NCBI GenBank assembly: GCA_964387935.1
Contig: CAYLZN010000079.1
Coordinates: 1-19,320 of the forward strand
Direction of reading: 5' to 3'
Source: CAYLZN01 sp964387935
GTDB taxonomy: Bacteria > Acidobacteriota > Vicinamibacteria > Vicinamibacterales > JAFNAJ01
DNA length: 19,320 nucleotides
Position 1 is the first letter of the stretch. Every line of letters starts with the position of its first letter. Below the pieces are notes generated by a model. The model was not told the origin of the DNA, did no database searches, and saw only the letters and a program-made list of their open reading frames with translations. The translations under genes were made by a program, and so were the position numbers. Below, in pieces: positions 13,111-19,320 of this stretch.

Positions 13111-14331
13111 TCAAGGAAGCCTGGGGAGCCACATCCACGCCGGCGCCACGACCACCGTGAGGCGGTCGTGGACGATCTTCCTGTACGTCGTCCCCTGGTC
13201 GATGAGCTGCACGGCGGGTACGCCGAGCTGCCCCTGGAACTTCAGAAGCGCGTGACTGACGGTTGTGTCGGCCGTCTTGGTTTCCACGAGCAGTCGCGGG
13301 CGGCGTTTCTCGGTGACGAGGAAGTCCACCTCCTGCTTCTCCTTGTTGCGCACGAAGTGGAGGCCGAACGGCCCGTCGCCGCCGTCGTTCCACACGGTCA
13401 CCGCGCGCAGCAGCTCGACGGCGACCATGTTCTCGAACCGCGCGGCCCGATCCGCGATCATCGCGTAGTCGAGCAAGTACAGCTTGCGGGCCTTCTGCGT
13501 GGCGCGGGTCACCCGGTGACTCCACGGCGCGATCGAGAACACGAGATAGAACCGTTCGAGCGCGTCCAGCCACGTGCGGACCGTGTTGTAGGCGACTTTC
13601 AGATCCTCGGCCAGGCCGGGCACCGACAGCAGGCTGCCGATCCGATCGGGCAGCAGTGAGAAGAGGGTCTCCAGACTGCCGATCGACGCGATGCCGGTCA
13701 GGTCGCGGATGTCCTCGCGAATCAGTTGGCTGTGATAGGTGGTGGACCAGCGCCTATAGGCTCGCGGCTTTGCACGCACGTAGGGCTCCGGGAAGCCGGA
13801 GTACTCGGCCAGGCGACGCCAGGTCTGCTCGGCCGCGTGATCGGCGTCGACGACGACCGCTGTCGGGTCCGTCCAGAAGGTCTGCAGCGCGGCTCGCCGG
13901 CCCGCCAGTTCCGCGAGGGTGAAGGGCCAGAGATGAAACAGGCTGTACCGGCCCGCGAGCGAGTCGCCGCCCCGGCGGTAGACGTCCAGCCGGCCGCTCC
14001 CGGTGACGAGAAACACGAAGTCGGCGTGAAACCGGTCGTAGGCGCCCTTCAGGTAGTTCTTCCAGCCGCGAGACTTGTGGATCTCGTCGAGCACGACGAT
14101 CGGGGTGGACGAGTCGCGCCGATCCACTGTCTGGAAGAAGTACGGATCGCGCAGCAGGCGGACCCTGTCGGGCACGACGTCCCAATTGAGGTACGCGCGG
14201 TTGGCGTAGTCGTCTGCGATCCTGCGGGCCAGGGTGGTCTTGCCCGCCTGGCGCGGGCCCGCCATGAAGACCATGGCCTTGTCGGCGGCCAGCTCGCGCC
14301 AGAGCCCGGTGTACAGCGGGCGTTCGATCAT
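13111..14331 (-). CDS. AAA_14 / DUF4143 P-loop ATPase
   Basis: A 406-residue ATPase of the ATP-binding family with a C-terminal DUF4143 domain. Walker A is GPRQAGKT (25-32) and Walker B is IVVLDEIHK (D82-E83), followed by the sensor-like VFLVTGSGRLDVYRRGGDSLAGRY, all hallmarks of AAA_14. The DUF4143 part ends with a restriction-endonuclease-like motif (KEKQEVDFLVTEKRR..LLVETK), although nuclease activity has not been shown for the family as far as I know. No signal peptide or membrane segment is seen. These genes are scattered, often singly, in environmental bacteria and commonly exchanged; biological role unknown. The ATG at 14331 is preceded by a strong promoter whose -10 ends only seven bases away, so a leaderless mRNA is likely. 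It stands alone. Confidence 0.9.
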   Translation of the reverse strand: MIERPLYTGLWRELAADKAMVFMAGPRQAGKTTLARRIADDYANRAYLNWDVVPDRVRLLRDPYFFQTVDRRDSSTPIVVLDEIHKSRGWKNYLKGAYDRFHADFVFLVTGSGRLDVYRRGGDSLAGRYSLFHLWPFTLAELAGRRAALQTFWTDPTAVVVDADHAAEQTWRRLAEYSGFPEPYVRAKPRAYRRWSTTYHSQLIREDIRDLTGIASIGSLETLFSLLPDRIGSLLSVPGLAEDLKVAYNTVRTWLDALERFYLVFSIAPWSHRVTRATQKARKLYLLDYAMIADRAARFENMVAVELLRAVTVWNDGGDGPFGLHFVRNKEKQEVDFLVTEKRRPRLLVETKTADTTVSHALLKFQGQLGVPAVQLIDQGTTYRKIVHDRLTVVVAPAWMWLPRLP

Positions 14332-14338
14332 TGCGACG

Positions 14339-14366
14339 ATTGTAGTGGCTGCTGAAGAATGGTCAA
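14339..14366 (-). promoter_or_regulatory. Near-consensus sigma-70 promoter, probably leaderless
   Basis: On the minus strand TTGACC (14361-14366) and TACAAT (14339-14344) are 16 bases apart, both 5/6 to consensus, in an AT-richer pocket. Seven bases separate the -10 from the ATG at 14331, so transcription should begin at or next to the A of the start codon. No ribosome-binding sequence could fit. Confidence 0.65.
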
Positions 14367-14428
14367 GACGATTTTTGAGTGCCCTGATCGTCCGACGATC
14401 CCCTCCGGGGTTGCGCCCCCGCGCGTGA

Positions 14429-14458
14429 AGGTCCCCTCGACCGTGCGAGGGCAGACCT
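14429..14458. terminator. Stem-loop downstream of the second serine hydrolase
   Basis: AGGTC+CCCTCG (14429-14439) pairs with CGAGGG (14446-14451) and, after a two-base bulge, GACCT (14454-14458), giving 11 bp around a six-base loop. It lies 30 bases beyond the stop of the minus-strand hydrolase gene. No T-run follows. Confidence 0.45.
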
Positions 14459-14487
14459 GAGCCCGCAGCGCCGGCCGTAACCGGCCG

Positions 14488-15933
14488 TCAGGGCGTCTGC
14501 ACGCGTTCGACGAAGCTGTCGCCAGTGATCATGCGGGTCACACGTCCGTTCACTTCCTCGAACCGCACGATCTCGCCCACGGGACCTCCGCCCGTCGGGG
14601 CCACGTAGCGGAATCGCCCGTCGCCGAGGGGCTCCAGCGTGATGGGACGGTCGACGTTCGGACCGTTGGGCGTGATGATCACGAGCCGCTCGTGCAGCAG
14701 CACGACCTGCGAGTCGCCGCCGCGCCCGCGGTACAGGCCGGCGAATCGCGCCCAACTCGGGTCCCACGTCACGGCGGCGGGCTTCTGGGCGGTGGCCTTT
14801 GCGACCGCCTCACCCACCGTGGCCATCAACTGACGTGCGATGGCATTCGGGTCCGAGTCGTTCGTGTTCGTCAGGACGATGACACCGACCTTGTCGTCCA
14901 CCTGCAGCCACGTCTGGGTCGTGTTGCCCGGGTAGCCGCCGCCGTGGCCGAGGTAGGTCTTGTTCCGCTCCCTCGTCACCGCGAAGCCGACGCCGTTGCC
15001 GCCTTGCCAGTCGGTCTCCATCGAGCGTGGACGGTGCATCTCGCGCAACGAACCGGTACTGAGGATCTGCGCGCCACCCATCTTCCCCCGCCGGAACTGC
15101 GCCGAGACGAACTTCGCCATGTCCTCGACGGTCGACGTGATCCCGGTGGCCGCCGCCATTCCGCGCGCGTCGACGAACGGCAGGACCTCGCGCGAACCGT
15201 CCGGCATCCGCCGGCTGTACGGCACGGCCAGGCCCTCGACGTCCTGGTCGACACTCGAGGACGTCATGCCAAGCGGCCCGAAGATGTTCCGCTGCACGTA
15301 GTCGGCCCACGACAGGCCGCTCGCCTGCTCCACAACCATGCCGGCCACCGTGTAGGCGAGATTCGAGTACTTCCATCGCGTCGCGGGCGGGAACGCGGCC
15401 CGTCGATCGGCCATCAGGGCGCGCACCTCGTCGCCCGTCGGGAAGTCGTAGGTCGTCCAGTGGTCGCCCGCTTCACGCGGCATCCCCGAGCTGTGCGTGA
15501 GCAACTGCTCGATGGTGATCGGCCCATCGTCCTCCGACGCAGGCTGGAGTCTGAACCACGGCAGGTACTTCGTCACCGGGTCGTCGAGCCGCACCTTGCC
15601 CTGCTCGCGCAGTTGCATGATCGCCGTCGCGGTGAACAGCTTGCTGTGCGAGGCCATGCGGAACTTCGTGCCTGGCGCCATGGCGACCTTGGCTGCGACG
15701 TTCGCGAACCCGAAGCCCTTCGCCCAGATCAGCCGCTGATCGCTGACCACCCCGACGACGATGCCGGGGAGGCCTCGGTAGGCGATCTGTCCCTCGAGCC
15801 AGGCCGAAAGGAGGCGTTGCTGGCCGAGCACCTCGGGATCGGTCGCCACATCCGCGGCTGGTTGTGCCGAGGCTTGGGCCGTGACGAGCATCGCGATCGA
15901 CAGCGCGAACGTACCGACAATACGAGACAGCAT
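14488..15933 (-). CDS. Exported serine hydrolase, class C beta-lactamase fold
   Basis: A 481-residue protein. A signal peptide (IVGTFALSIAMLVTAQASA/QP) precedes a beta-lactamase-related domain with S95-H-S-K98 (SxxK), Y189-S-N191 (YxN) and H330-G-G in YLGHGGGYPG, so all three catalytic elements are canonical. The C-terminal ~100 residues (from about WDPSWARFAGLYRGRGG) form the small beta-rich domain seen in many esterase/D-aminopeptidase relatives. The substrate cannot be told; ester or D-amino-acid peptide cleavage is usual for the group. ATG 15933 has AGGAGG about eight bases upstream. It differs in sequence and C-terminal architecture from the hydrolase at 8556-10028, so the two are not a recent duplication. 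Confidence 0.92.
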   Translation of the reverse strand: MLSRIVGTFALSIAMLVTAQASAQPAADVATDPEVLGQQRLLSAWLEGQIAYRGLPGIVVGVVSDQRLIWAKGFGFANVAAKVAMAPGTKFRMASHSKLFTATAIMQLREQGKVRLDDPVTKYLPWFRLQPASEDDGPITIEQLLTHSSGMPREAGDHWTTYDFPTGDEVRALMADRRAAFPPATRWKYSNLAYTVAGMVVEQASGLSWADYVQRNIFGPLGMTSSSVDQDVEGLAVPYSRRMPDGSREVLPFVDARGMAAATGITSTVEDMAKFVSAQFRRGKMGGAQILSTGSLREMHRPRSMETDWQGGNGVGFAVTRERNKTYLGHGGGYPGNTTQTWLQVDDKVGVIVLTNTNDSDPNAIARQLMATVGEAVAKATAQKPAAVTWDPSWARFAGLYRGRGGDSQVVLLHERLVIITPNGPNVDRPITLEPLGDGRFRYVAPTGGGPVGEIVRFEEVNGRVTRMITGDSFVERVQTP

Positions 15934-16016
15934 GGGAATCCTCCTGCCTGCTCAGTATCCGCGGGGGGTGAGAGGACCGGCTTCTTCTGACCACTACGGG
16001 AGTGACTCTGCAGCGG

Positions 16017-16145
16017 TCAACGTCGCTCTCCGAGCGTATTCATCGGGGCCCAGCCCTCGAATCGGGAGCGGCGGCCATCGGCGAGTTCGTGGGCCACGAA
16101 ATCCATGCTCCAGATCTCGTCGCGTTCGGTGGCCGTCGCCGTTGC
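16017..16145 (-). pseudogene. IS3-family transposase (orfB, rve domain) remnant
   Basis: The minus-strand frame between stops encodes DEIWSMDFVAHELADGRR, which matches the start of the integrase core in IS3-family OrfB proteins (typically N..WSMDFV.D.LADGRRFR). The Asp of SMDF (codon 16103-16101) is the first residue of the DDE triad. After ADGRR the similarity ends and a TGA follows at 16017-16019; upstream, a stop lies at 16146-16148. Only about 40 residues of an enzyme of nearly 300 remain. No flanking inverted repeats are recognised. It marks past insertion activity next to the repeat array. Confidence 0.6.
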
Positions 16146-16475
16146 TCAAGGGTGCCCGGGCGCGATTCTAATGCAACCGGCCCGCGAGCCATCATCATGG
16201 CCCCTGTCTCGCCGGCCAACCCTGATGCGCTGTGGGACCCCTCAGGACGCTCGTCTATCGGACCCATGTTGCGTGAGCTCCGCCGCCGCATGGCCAGCGT
16301 GGACCCAGGAACGCGCCATCAACTCGACGAGTGCGTGGGCGACCCCAAGAACGGTGTGGCAGGTTGCCGTACTGCGGGCTCACGGCCATGAGCCCACGTC
16401 TCAACGGACCGGCGCAATTGCCTCGACGGTGTGTCGCGGGCGACTCGAGCCCGAGGCGGCTTCAGCCGCCGAGTG

Positions 16476-16890
16476 CCTGAGCCCGTCGGCCCCGACAGCT
16501 GAGCGAAGTGAAGGTGGCGGGGCGAGTCGCGAGCGGGACTCGAGCCGGTGGGCCGAGCGCGCCGCGCGAGGGCCCCCTGCCTGAGCCCGTCGGCCCCGGC
16601 ATGACGCGAACGAATGTGAGCGGAGNNNNNNNNNNNNNNNNNNNNNNNNNNNNNNNNNNNNNNNNNNNNNNNNNNNNNNNNNNNNNNNNNNNNNNNNNNN
16701 NNNNNNNNNNNNNNNNNNNNNNNNNGCGGGACTCGAGCCGGTGGGCCGAGCGCGCCGCGCGACGGCCCCCTGCCTGAGCCCGTCGGCCCCGGCATGACGC
16801 GAACGAATGTGAGCGGAGTGGCGGGGCACGACACGCGCGGGACTCGAGCCGGTGGGCCGAGCGCGCCGCGCGACGGCCCCCTGCCTGAGC
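16476..16890. repeat. Tandem GC-rich repeat, unit about 104-111 bp, interrupted by assembly gap
   Basis: Units begin CCTGAGCCCGTCGGCCCCG at 16476, 16580 and 16773, with a truncated unit start at 16884. Each continues through a GCG(A/G)A..TGAGCG(G/A)AG segment and a core CGGGACTCGAGCCGGTGGGC...CGCGCGA(C/G)GGCCCCCTG. The period is 104 bp for the first unit and 111 bp for the last. The first unit is more diverged (GACAGCTGAGCGAAGTGAAG versus GGCATGACGCGAACGAATG). No coding sense is evident. The number of units inside the gap is unknown. Confidence 0.85.
16626..16725. other. Assembly gap (100 N)
   Basis: Exactly 100 N, a placeholder size used by scaffolding software, lie within the tandem repeat. 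By comparison with the last complete unit, joining the flanks needs 18 bases plus any whole number of ~111-bp units. Confidence 0.97.
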
Positions 16891-16901
16891 CTGACGCCAC
16901 G

Positions 16902-16931
16902 CAGCCGACCCCGGAAATCCGGGGTCGGCTG
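16902..16931. terminator. Perfect 13-bp stem-loop
   Basis: CAGCCGACCCCGG (16902-16914) and CCGGGGTCGGCTG (16919-16931) are exact complements around an AAAT loop. A G-U and a C-G pair can extend the stem. It lies about 130 bases beyond the stop of the minus-strand HEPN gene and at the edge of the repeat array. It could be a terminator or part of a repeat element; there is no T-run. Confidence 0.45.
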
Positions 16932-16982
16932 TGACGTTGGCTGGCGGTCCGTGGCCCCGGGCTGGCGCTATTCGGACTCCGC

Positions 16983-16998
16983 TTGCAAGTTCTTGCAA
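16983..16998. repeat. Paired TTGCAA palindromes
   Basis: TTGCAA at 16983-16988 and again at 16993-16998, exactly 10 bp apart, in an AT-richer spot. The spacing of one helical turn resembles a binding site for a dimeric regulator, but no gene start lies close by. Confidence 0.35.
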
Positions 16999-17026
16999 TG
17001 GGGGGAGCGTCACTCCGGCAGCTCCA

Positions 17027-17039
17027 GTGGCGCAGCCAC
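17027..17039 (-). terminator. Short stem-loop after the HEPN gene
   Basis: GTGGC and GCCAC around a three-base loop, 20 bases beyond the HEPN stop on the minus strand. Small and without a T-run. Confidence 0.22.
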
Positions 17040-17058
17040 CGAAGCCAGCGCACGTTCG

Positions 17059-17469
17059 TCAGAAGAGCCGGTCGCCGATGACCGCGACGACGGTGGCGTG
17101 CGCCTCCCGGGCGAGCGCGAGTGCATTCTCCGCTTCCGCGCGCGCCGGAGAATCCACCTCGCCGGGATACCTGAACTTCCACGCGTACTCGCTGAGGAGC
17201 GAGACGCGGTCGGCCAGGGTCTGCAGTTCACTGTGCAGTGTCACGACCTGGCGCCCCAGTTCCTCGAGGCTATGGGTCTTGCGGAACGGAACATCGTGCC
17301 AGGTCAGTATGCCTTTCAGCGCCTTCTCGACAGCCTGTTGGCAGTGGAACAAGGCGTCCTCGACCAGAGGCGGGTCTGCGGCGAGATCGACGGCGGCCGC
17401 TCGCAGATCACCCTCCGCCTTCCGAAGCCAGGCGCGGGTGTCCGCCAGACGTGCCGCGTCAGGCTGCAT
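17059..17469 (-). CDS. HEPN-domain protein (PF05168 type)
   Basis: A 136-residue all-helical protein with the HEPN pattern: WLRKAEGDLRAA (about 14-25), ALFHCQQAVEKALKGIL (39-55), then KTHSLEELG (64-72) and the late AWKFRYPGE. It is the partner of the nucleotidyltransferase just upstream, whose last 11 bases it overlaps. HEPN proteins in such pairs are RNases or structural partners. This one belongs to a different branch from the HepT at 950-1378 and lacks its RX4HXY motif. R73..H79 formally fits Rx4-6H but not in the usual context, so activity is unsure. The frame stops at TGA 17059-17061. It is soluble and cytoplasmic by composition. Confidence 0.85.
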   Translation of the reverse strand: MQPDAARLADTRAWLRKAEGDLRAAAVDLAADPPLVEDALFHCQQAVEKALKGILTWHDVPFRKTHSLEELGRQVVTLHSELQTLADRVSLLSEYAWKFRYPGEVDSPARAEAENALALAREAHATVVAVIGDRLF

Positions 17470-17791
17470 AGAGAAGCCGTCCTTCTCGAGCCACCGTAGC
17501 CGGCAGGGAAGCTGCCAGCGACAGCCTCACATCGAACGCGCTGCGGCGCCACACGAGGATGTCCGCCGCGTACCCGGTCCCGACCAGCGCCTCATAGCCG
17601 CGCCGGCTGGCGCTGCGCTCCGGTTCGACGTCGTCTGCGACCACGACCAGAACGTCGTAGTCGCTGTCCGGGCCGCCGTCACCGCGCGCCATTGATCCGA
17701 ACAGATAGATGCGTTCCGGCTGGTACGCGGCGACCAGGCGCCTGATGATGTCGGTCAGGATTGGCGAGTCGATAGAGGAAGCTGGCGCCAT
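17459..17791 (-). CDS. Minimal nucleotidyltransferase (MNT) of a HEPN/MNT pair
   Basis: A 110-residue nucleotidyltransferase-fold protein. FGSMARGDG..SDYDVLVV gives the GSX10DXD signature (G32, S33, D44, D46), and YAADILVWRR supplies the strand where the third acid (D) sits. It is therefore likely to bind metal and ATP. Its end (YAA then TGA) overlaps the HEPN start by 11 bases, a tight coupling. ATG 17791 opens the frame sensibly, with a helical start before RIYLFGS. The pair forms a probable toxin-antitoxin or nucleotide-modifying module. It shares only the core motif with the MntA at 1375-1773, so it was acquired independently rather than duplicated. Confidence 0.87.
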   Translation of the reverse strand: MAPASSIDSPILTDIIRRLVAAYQPERIYLFGSMARGDGGPDSDYDVLVVVADDVEPERSASRRGYEALVGTGYAADILVWRRSAFDVRLSLAASLPATVAREGRLLYAA

Positions 17792-17954
17792 GGCTGGTGA
17801 CGTCTCACCGCCATTCTACCGGACGCACTCGACGGCGGCACCCGGGCACTCGGCGGCGTGGTGCGCGTGCGGTGAATCGGCCGCGCCACCGGACCGAGAC
17901 GGCGGTCCCCCTGGCGACCGGGCCGACGAGCGGAGACACTGGTCGGGCAAGGCC

Positions 17955-17994
17955 CCAGCCACTGGCACCGCATTGGCGGCTTTCCAGTGGCTGG
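17955..17994. terminator. Nested stem-loop downstream of the sulfatase gene
   Basis: CCAGCCACTGG (17955-17965) and CCAGTGGCTGG (17984-17994) are perfect 11-bp complements. The 18-base loop itself holds CCGC/GCGG. It lies 22 bases beyond the minus-strand sulfatase stop and is the likely transcription end; no long T-run is seen. Confidence 0.55.
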
Positions 17995-18016
17995 ATCCGT
18001 CGTGAGCCGTCGCCGG

Positions 18017-19320
18017 CTACCTCGCGGCGTCGATCTTCTTGGCCGCCTCTTCACCTGCCTGGGCCGCTGCAGCCTTCACGCCTTCGCCCATCGGCTTCAC
18101 GTCGACCGTGACCTTGAGGATCTTCCCGGTGAACTTGTTGTCGTACGCCTTGTAGTCCTCTGTCACCGGCGTCGCATCGTCCTCGCCCACGTCGGCCGTC
18201 TCGTCGGCGGAGAAGATCATCGACTGCGTGCGCTCGATGCGCCCCTCGGCCACCTTCTTGTCGTTCACGAAGATCGTCGCCACGCCACCCTTGCCCAGCC
18301 CGCCCCCGTCGTAGGCGAACTCGAGGCGGATGGTCGATCTGCCCACCGGCAAGGCCTGTGGCGAGGCCACGGTGAAGCGCTCGAGGCCGATGAAGTTGTA
18401 GACGTAGATCGGCTTGCCGGCCTTCATGTAGAGGCTCCAGCCGCCGAACCTGCCGCCCTGCGCGAGAATGACGCCGTTGGCCCCGCCCGGCGGGTTGTCG
18501 ACGTCCGCGGTGATGGTGAGCGAACGGTTCTTGATGTTGATGAACACGTTCTCCGACATCCCGCGCATGCCCGCATGGAGCGTGAGCGACGTGCGGTCAC
18601 CCATGAGGTCGGGGCGGCCAGCGATCTTCGCGTTGACGCGCTCGACGACACGGTCGTCGATGGGCAGCGCACGGTTGGCCGCCGCCTCCTTCAGGAACAG
18701 GTCCTGGAGTTCCTTCAGCTTGGTCGGGTTCTGGGTGGCGAGGTTGTTCACCAGGCTGAAGTCCGTGCGCGTGTCGTAGAGTTCCCAGATGTCGTCGAGC
18801 AGCGGCCGGCGTGGCAGCATCTCCCACGGCGCCCGATGGAGCGTCCCCGCGAACCACCCGTCCGCGTAGATCCCGCGGTTGCCGAAGATCTCGAAGTACT
18901 GGACCTTGTGACGGCTCTCCGCCTTCGGCGCGTCGAAGGTGTACGCCATGCTGACGCCCTGGATGGGCACCTGCACGGTGCCGTTCACGCTCTTCGGCCC
19001 CGGGAGACTCGCCGCTTCCAGCACCGTCGGCGCCACGTCGATGACGTGGTGGAACTGCGACCGCACTTCCCCCTTCGCCGTGATGCGCTTCGGCCAGAAC
19101 ATCACCATGCCGTTGCGCGTGCCGCCGAAGTTCGACGCGACCTGTTTGGTCCACATGAACGGTGCGTCGCCCGCCACCGCCCAGCCCGCGGCCATGTGCG
19201 GATACGTCGATGGCCCGCCCCACTCGTCGTACTTCTTCAGCATGTCCGGCACGGTCTCCTGCACGCCGTTGAAGTACGTCATCTCGCTGAACATGCCGTT
19301 CATGCCGCCCTCGGCGCTGG
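18017..19320 (-). CDS. Arylsulfatase, C-terminal part (5' end outside window)
   Basis: At least 433 residues of a sulfatase whose frame stays open to the right edge (SAEGGMNGMFSEMTYFNG...). Recognisable sulfatase core: TKQVASNFGGTRNGMVMFWPKRI, QFHHVIDVAPTVLEAASLP, and YFEIFGNRGIYADGWFAGTLHRAPWE..WELYDTRTDFSLVNNLA, as in AtsA-like arylsulfatases that release sulfate from esters. After about residue 230 a beta-rich jelly-roll-like domain follows (SLTITADVDNPP..GVILAQGGRFGGWSLYMKAG, VATIFVNDKKVAEGRI), usual in this subgroup. The tail is Ala/Lys-rich (AAQAGEEAAKKIDAAR). The C-x-P-S/A-R formylglycine site, which would confirm activity, lies in the missing N-terminal part. The real start cannot be seen; ATG 19303 is internal. 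Confidence 0.92.
   Translation of the reverse strand, partial: SAEGGMNGMFSEMTYFNGVQETVPDMLKKYDEWGGPSTYPHMAAGWAVAGDAPFMWTKQVASNFGGTRNGMVMFWPKRITAKGEVRSQFHHVIDVAPTVLEAASLPGPKSVNGTVQVPIQGVSMAYTFDAPKAESRHKVQYFEIFGNRGIYADGWFAGTLHRAPWEMLPRRPLLDDIWELYDTRTDFSLVNNLATQNPTKLKELQDLFLKEAAANRALPIDDRVVERVNAKIAGRPDLMGDRTSLTLHAGMRGMSENVFINIKNRSLTITADVDNPPGGANGVILAQGGRFGGWSLYMKAGKPIYVYNFIGLERFTVASPQALPVGRSTIRLEFAYDGGGLGKGGVATIFVNDKKVAEGRIERTQSMIFSADETADVGEDDATPVTEDYKAYDNKFTGKILKVTVDVKPMGEGVKAAAAQAGEEAAKKIDAAR

Larger units (their letters stand above)
15934..17058. other. Gene-poor, repeat-bearing region
   Basis: About 1.1 kb with no convincing intact gene. It holds, left to right: an IS3 transposase scrap (16017-16145); about 330 bp where I see no feature (16146-16475, apart from a GGCGGCT/AGCCGCC hairpin at 16455-16470); a tandem repeat with an assembly gap (16476-16890); a perfect hairpin (16902-16931); and paired TTGCAA sites (16983-16998). 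Open frames crossing it follow the repeat and are not credible proteins. Confidence 0.7.

Noticed and set aside
14692..15990. Open frame of 432 codons on the plus strand opposite the second serine hydrolase
   Set aside because: The minus-strand protein has SxxK, YxN and HGG motifs and a ribosome site; the plus-strand product resembles nothing.
16002..16391. Plus-strand open frame of 129 codons in the gene-poor region
   Set aside because: Its first part is antisense to the IS3 transposase scrap and the rest matches no family I recognise.
16476..16890. Possible CRISPR or integron attC array
   Set aside because: Units repeat over their whole length of about 104-111 bp with no unique spacers, no cas genes or integrase nearby, and no cassette genes between them.
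16319..17182. Open frames running across the N gap
   Set aside because: They span unknown sequence and simply translate the repeat (recurring GPPARVP-type peptides); no start or ribosome site supports them.

Overview
The window is about 19.3 kb of very GC-rich bacterial DNA, mostly minus-strand. It resembles a soil Acidobacteriota genome of the Vicinamibacteria/Luteitalea type: many exported hydrolases, an outer-membrane receptor with a carboxypeptidase-like N-terminal domain, a LytS/LytR-type two-component system, sulfatases and scattered toxin-antitoxin genes. The phylum call is inferred from gene style; no rRNA or other phylogenetic marker is present. A run of exactly 100 N at 16626-16725 shows that this is a draft scaffold.

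Left end (1-2689) is a small accessory patch. It holds a HigA-type antitoxin, a short in-frame scrap that looks like an acyl-CoA synthetase remnant, a DUF3303 protein, a MntA-HepT (nucleotidyltransferase/HEPN) pair and a VapBC pair. MntA and VapB diverge from one 106-bp control region.

Centre (2690-12956) is mostly envelope and secreted functions. A TonB-dependent receptor with two His/acidic loops lies divergent to a LytS-type histidine kinase gene. That kinase gene has lost its middle, including the phospho-acceptor His, and changes frame at the junction, while its translationally coupled LytTR response regulator is intact. Next come a secreted M28 metallopeptidase and, on the other strand, a beta-lactamase-fold serine hydrolase with a TPR-like tail. 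Then follow a subtilisin-family (S8) protease whose C-terminus is a Trp-every-six-residues repeat, and a DUF481 outer-membrane protein.

Right end (13111-19320) has an AAA/DUF4143 ATPase with a near-consensus promoter so close to the ATG that the mRNA should be leaderless, and a second secreted serine hydrolase. A gene-poor stretch of about 1.1 kb follows, with an IS3 transposase scrap, a tandem repeat of about 104-111 bp broken by the assembly gap, and a perfect 13-bp hairpin. After it come a second, unrelated nucleotidyltransferase/HEPN pair and the C-terminal two thirds of an arylsulfatase that runs off the window.

No single new multi-gene system is proven. The strongest leads are the Trp-hexapeptide tail of the S8 protease, the headless kinase with an intact regulator, the His-rich receptor loops, and the repeat family that recurs near 13.05 kb and 16.5-16.9 kb.
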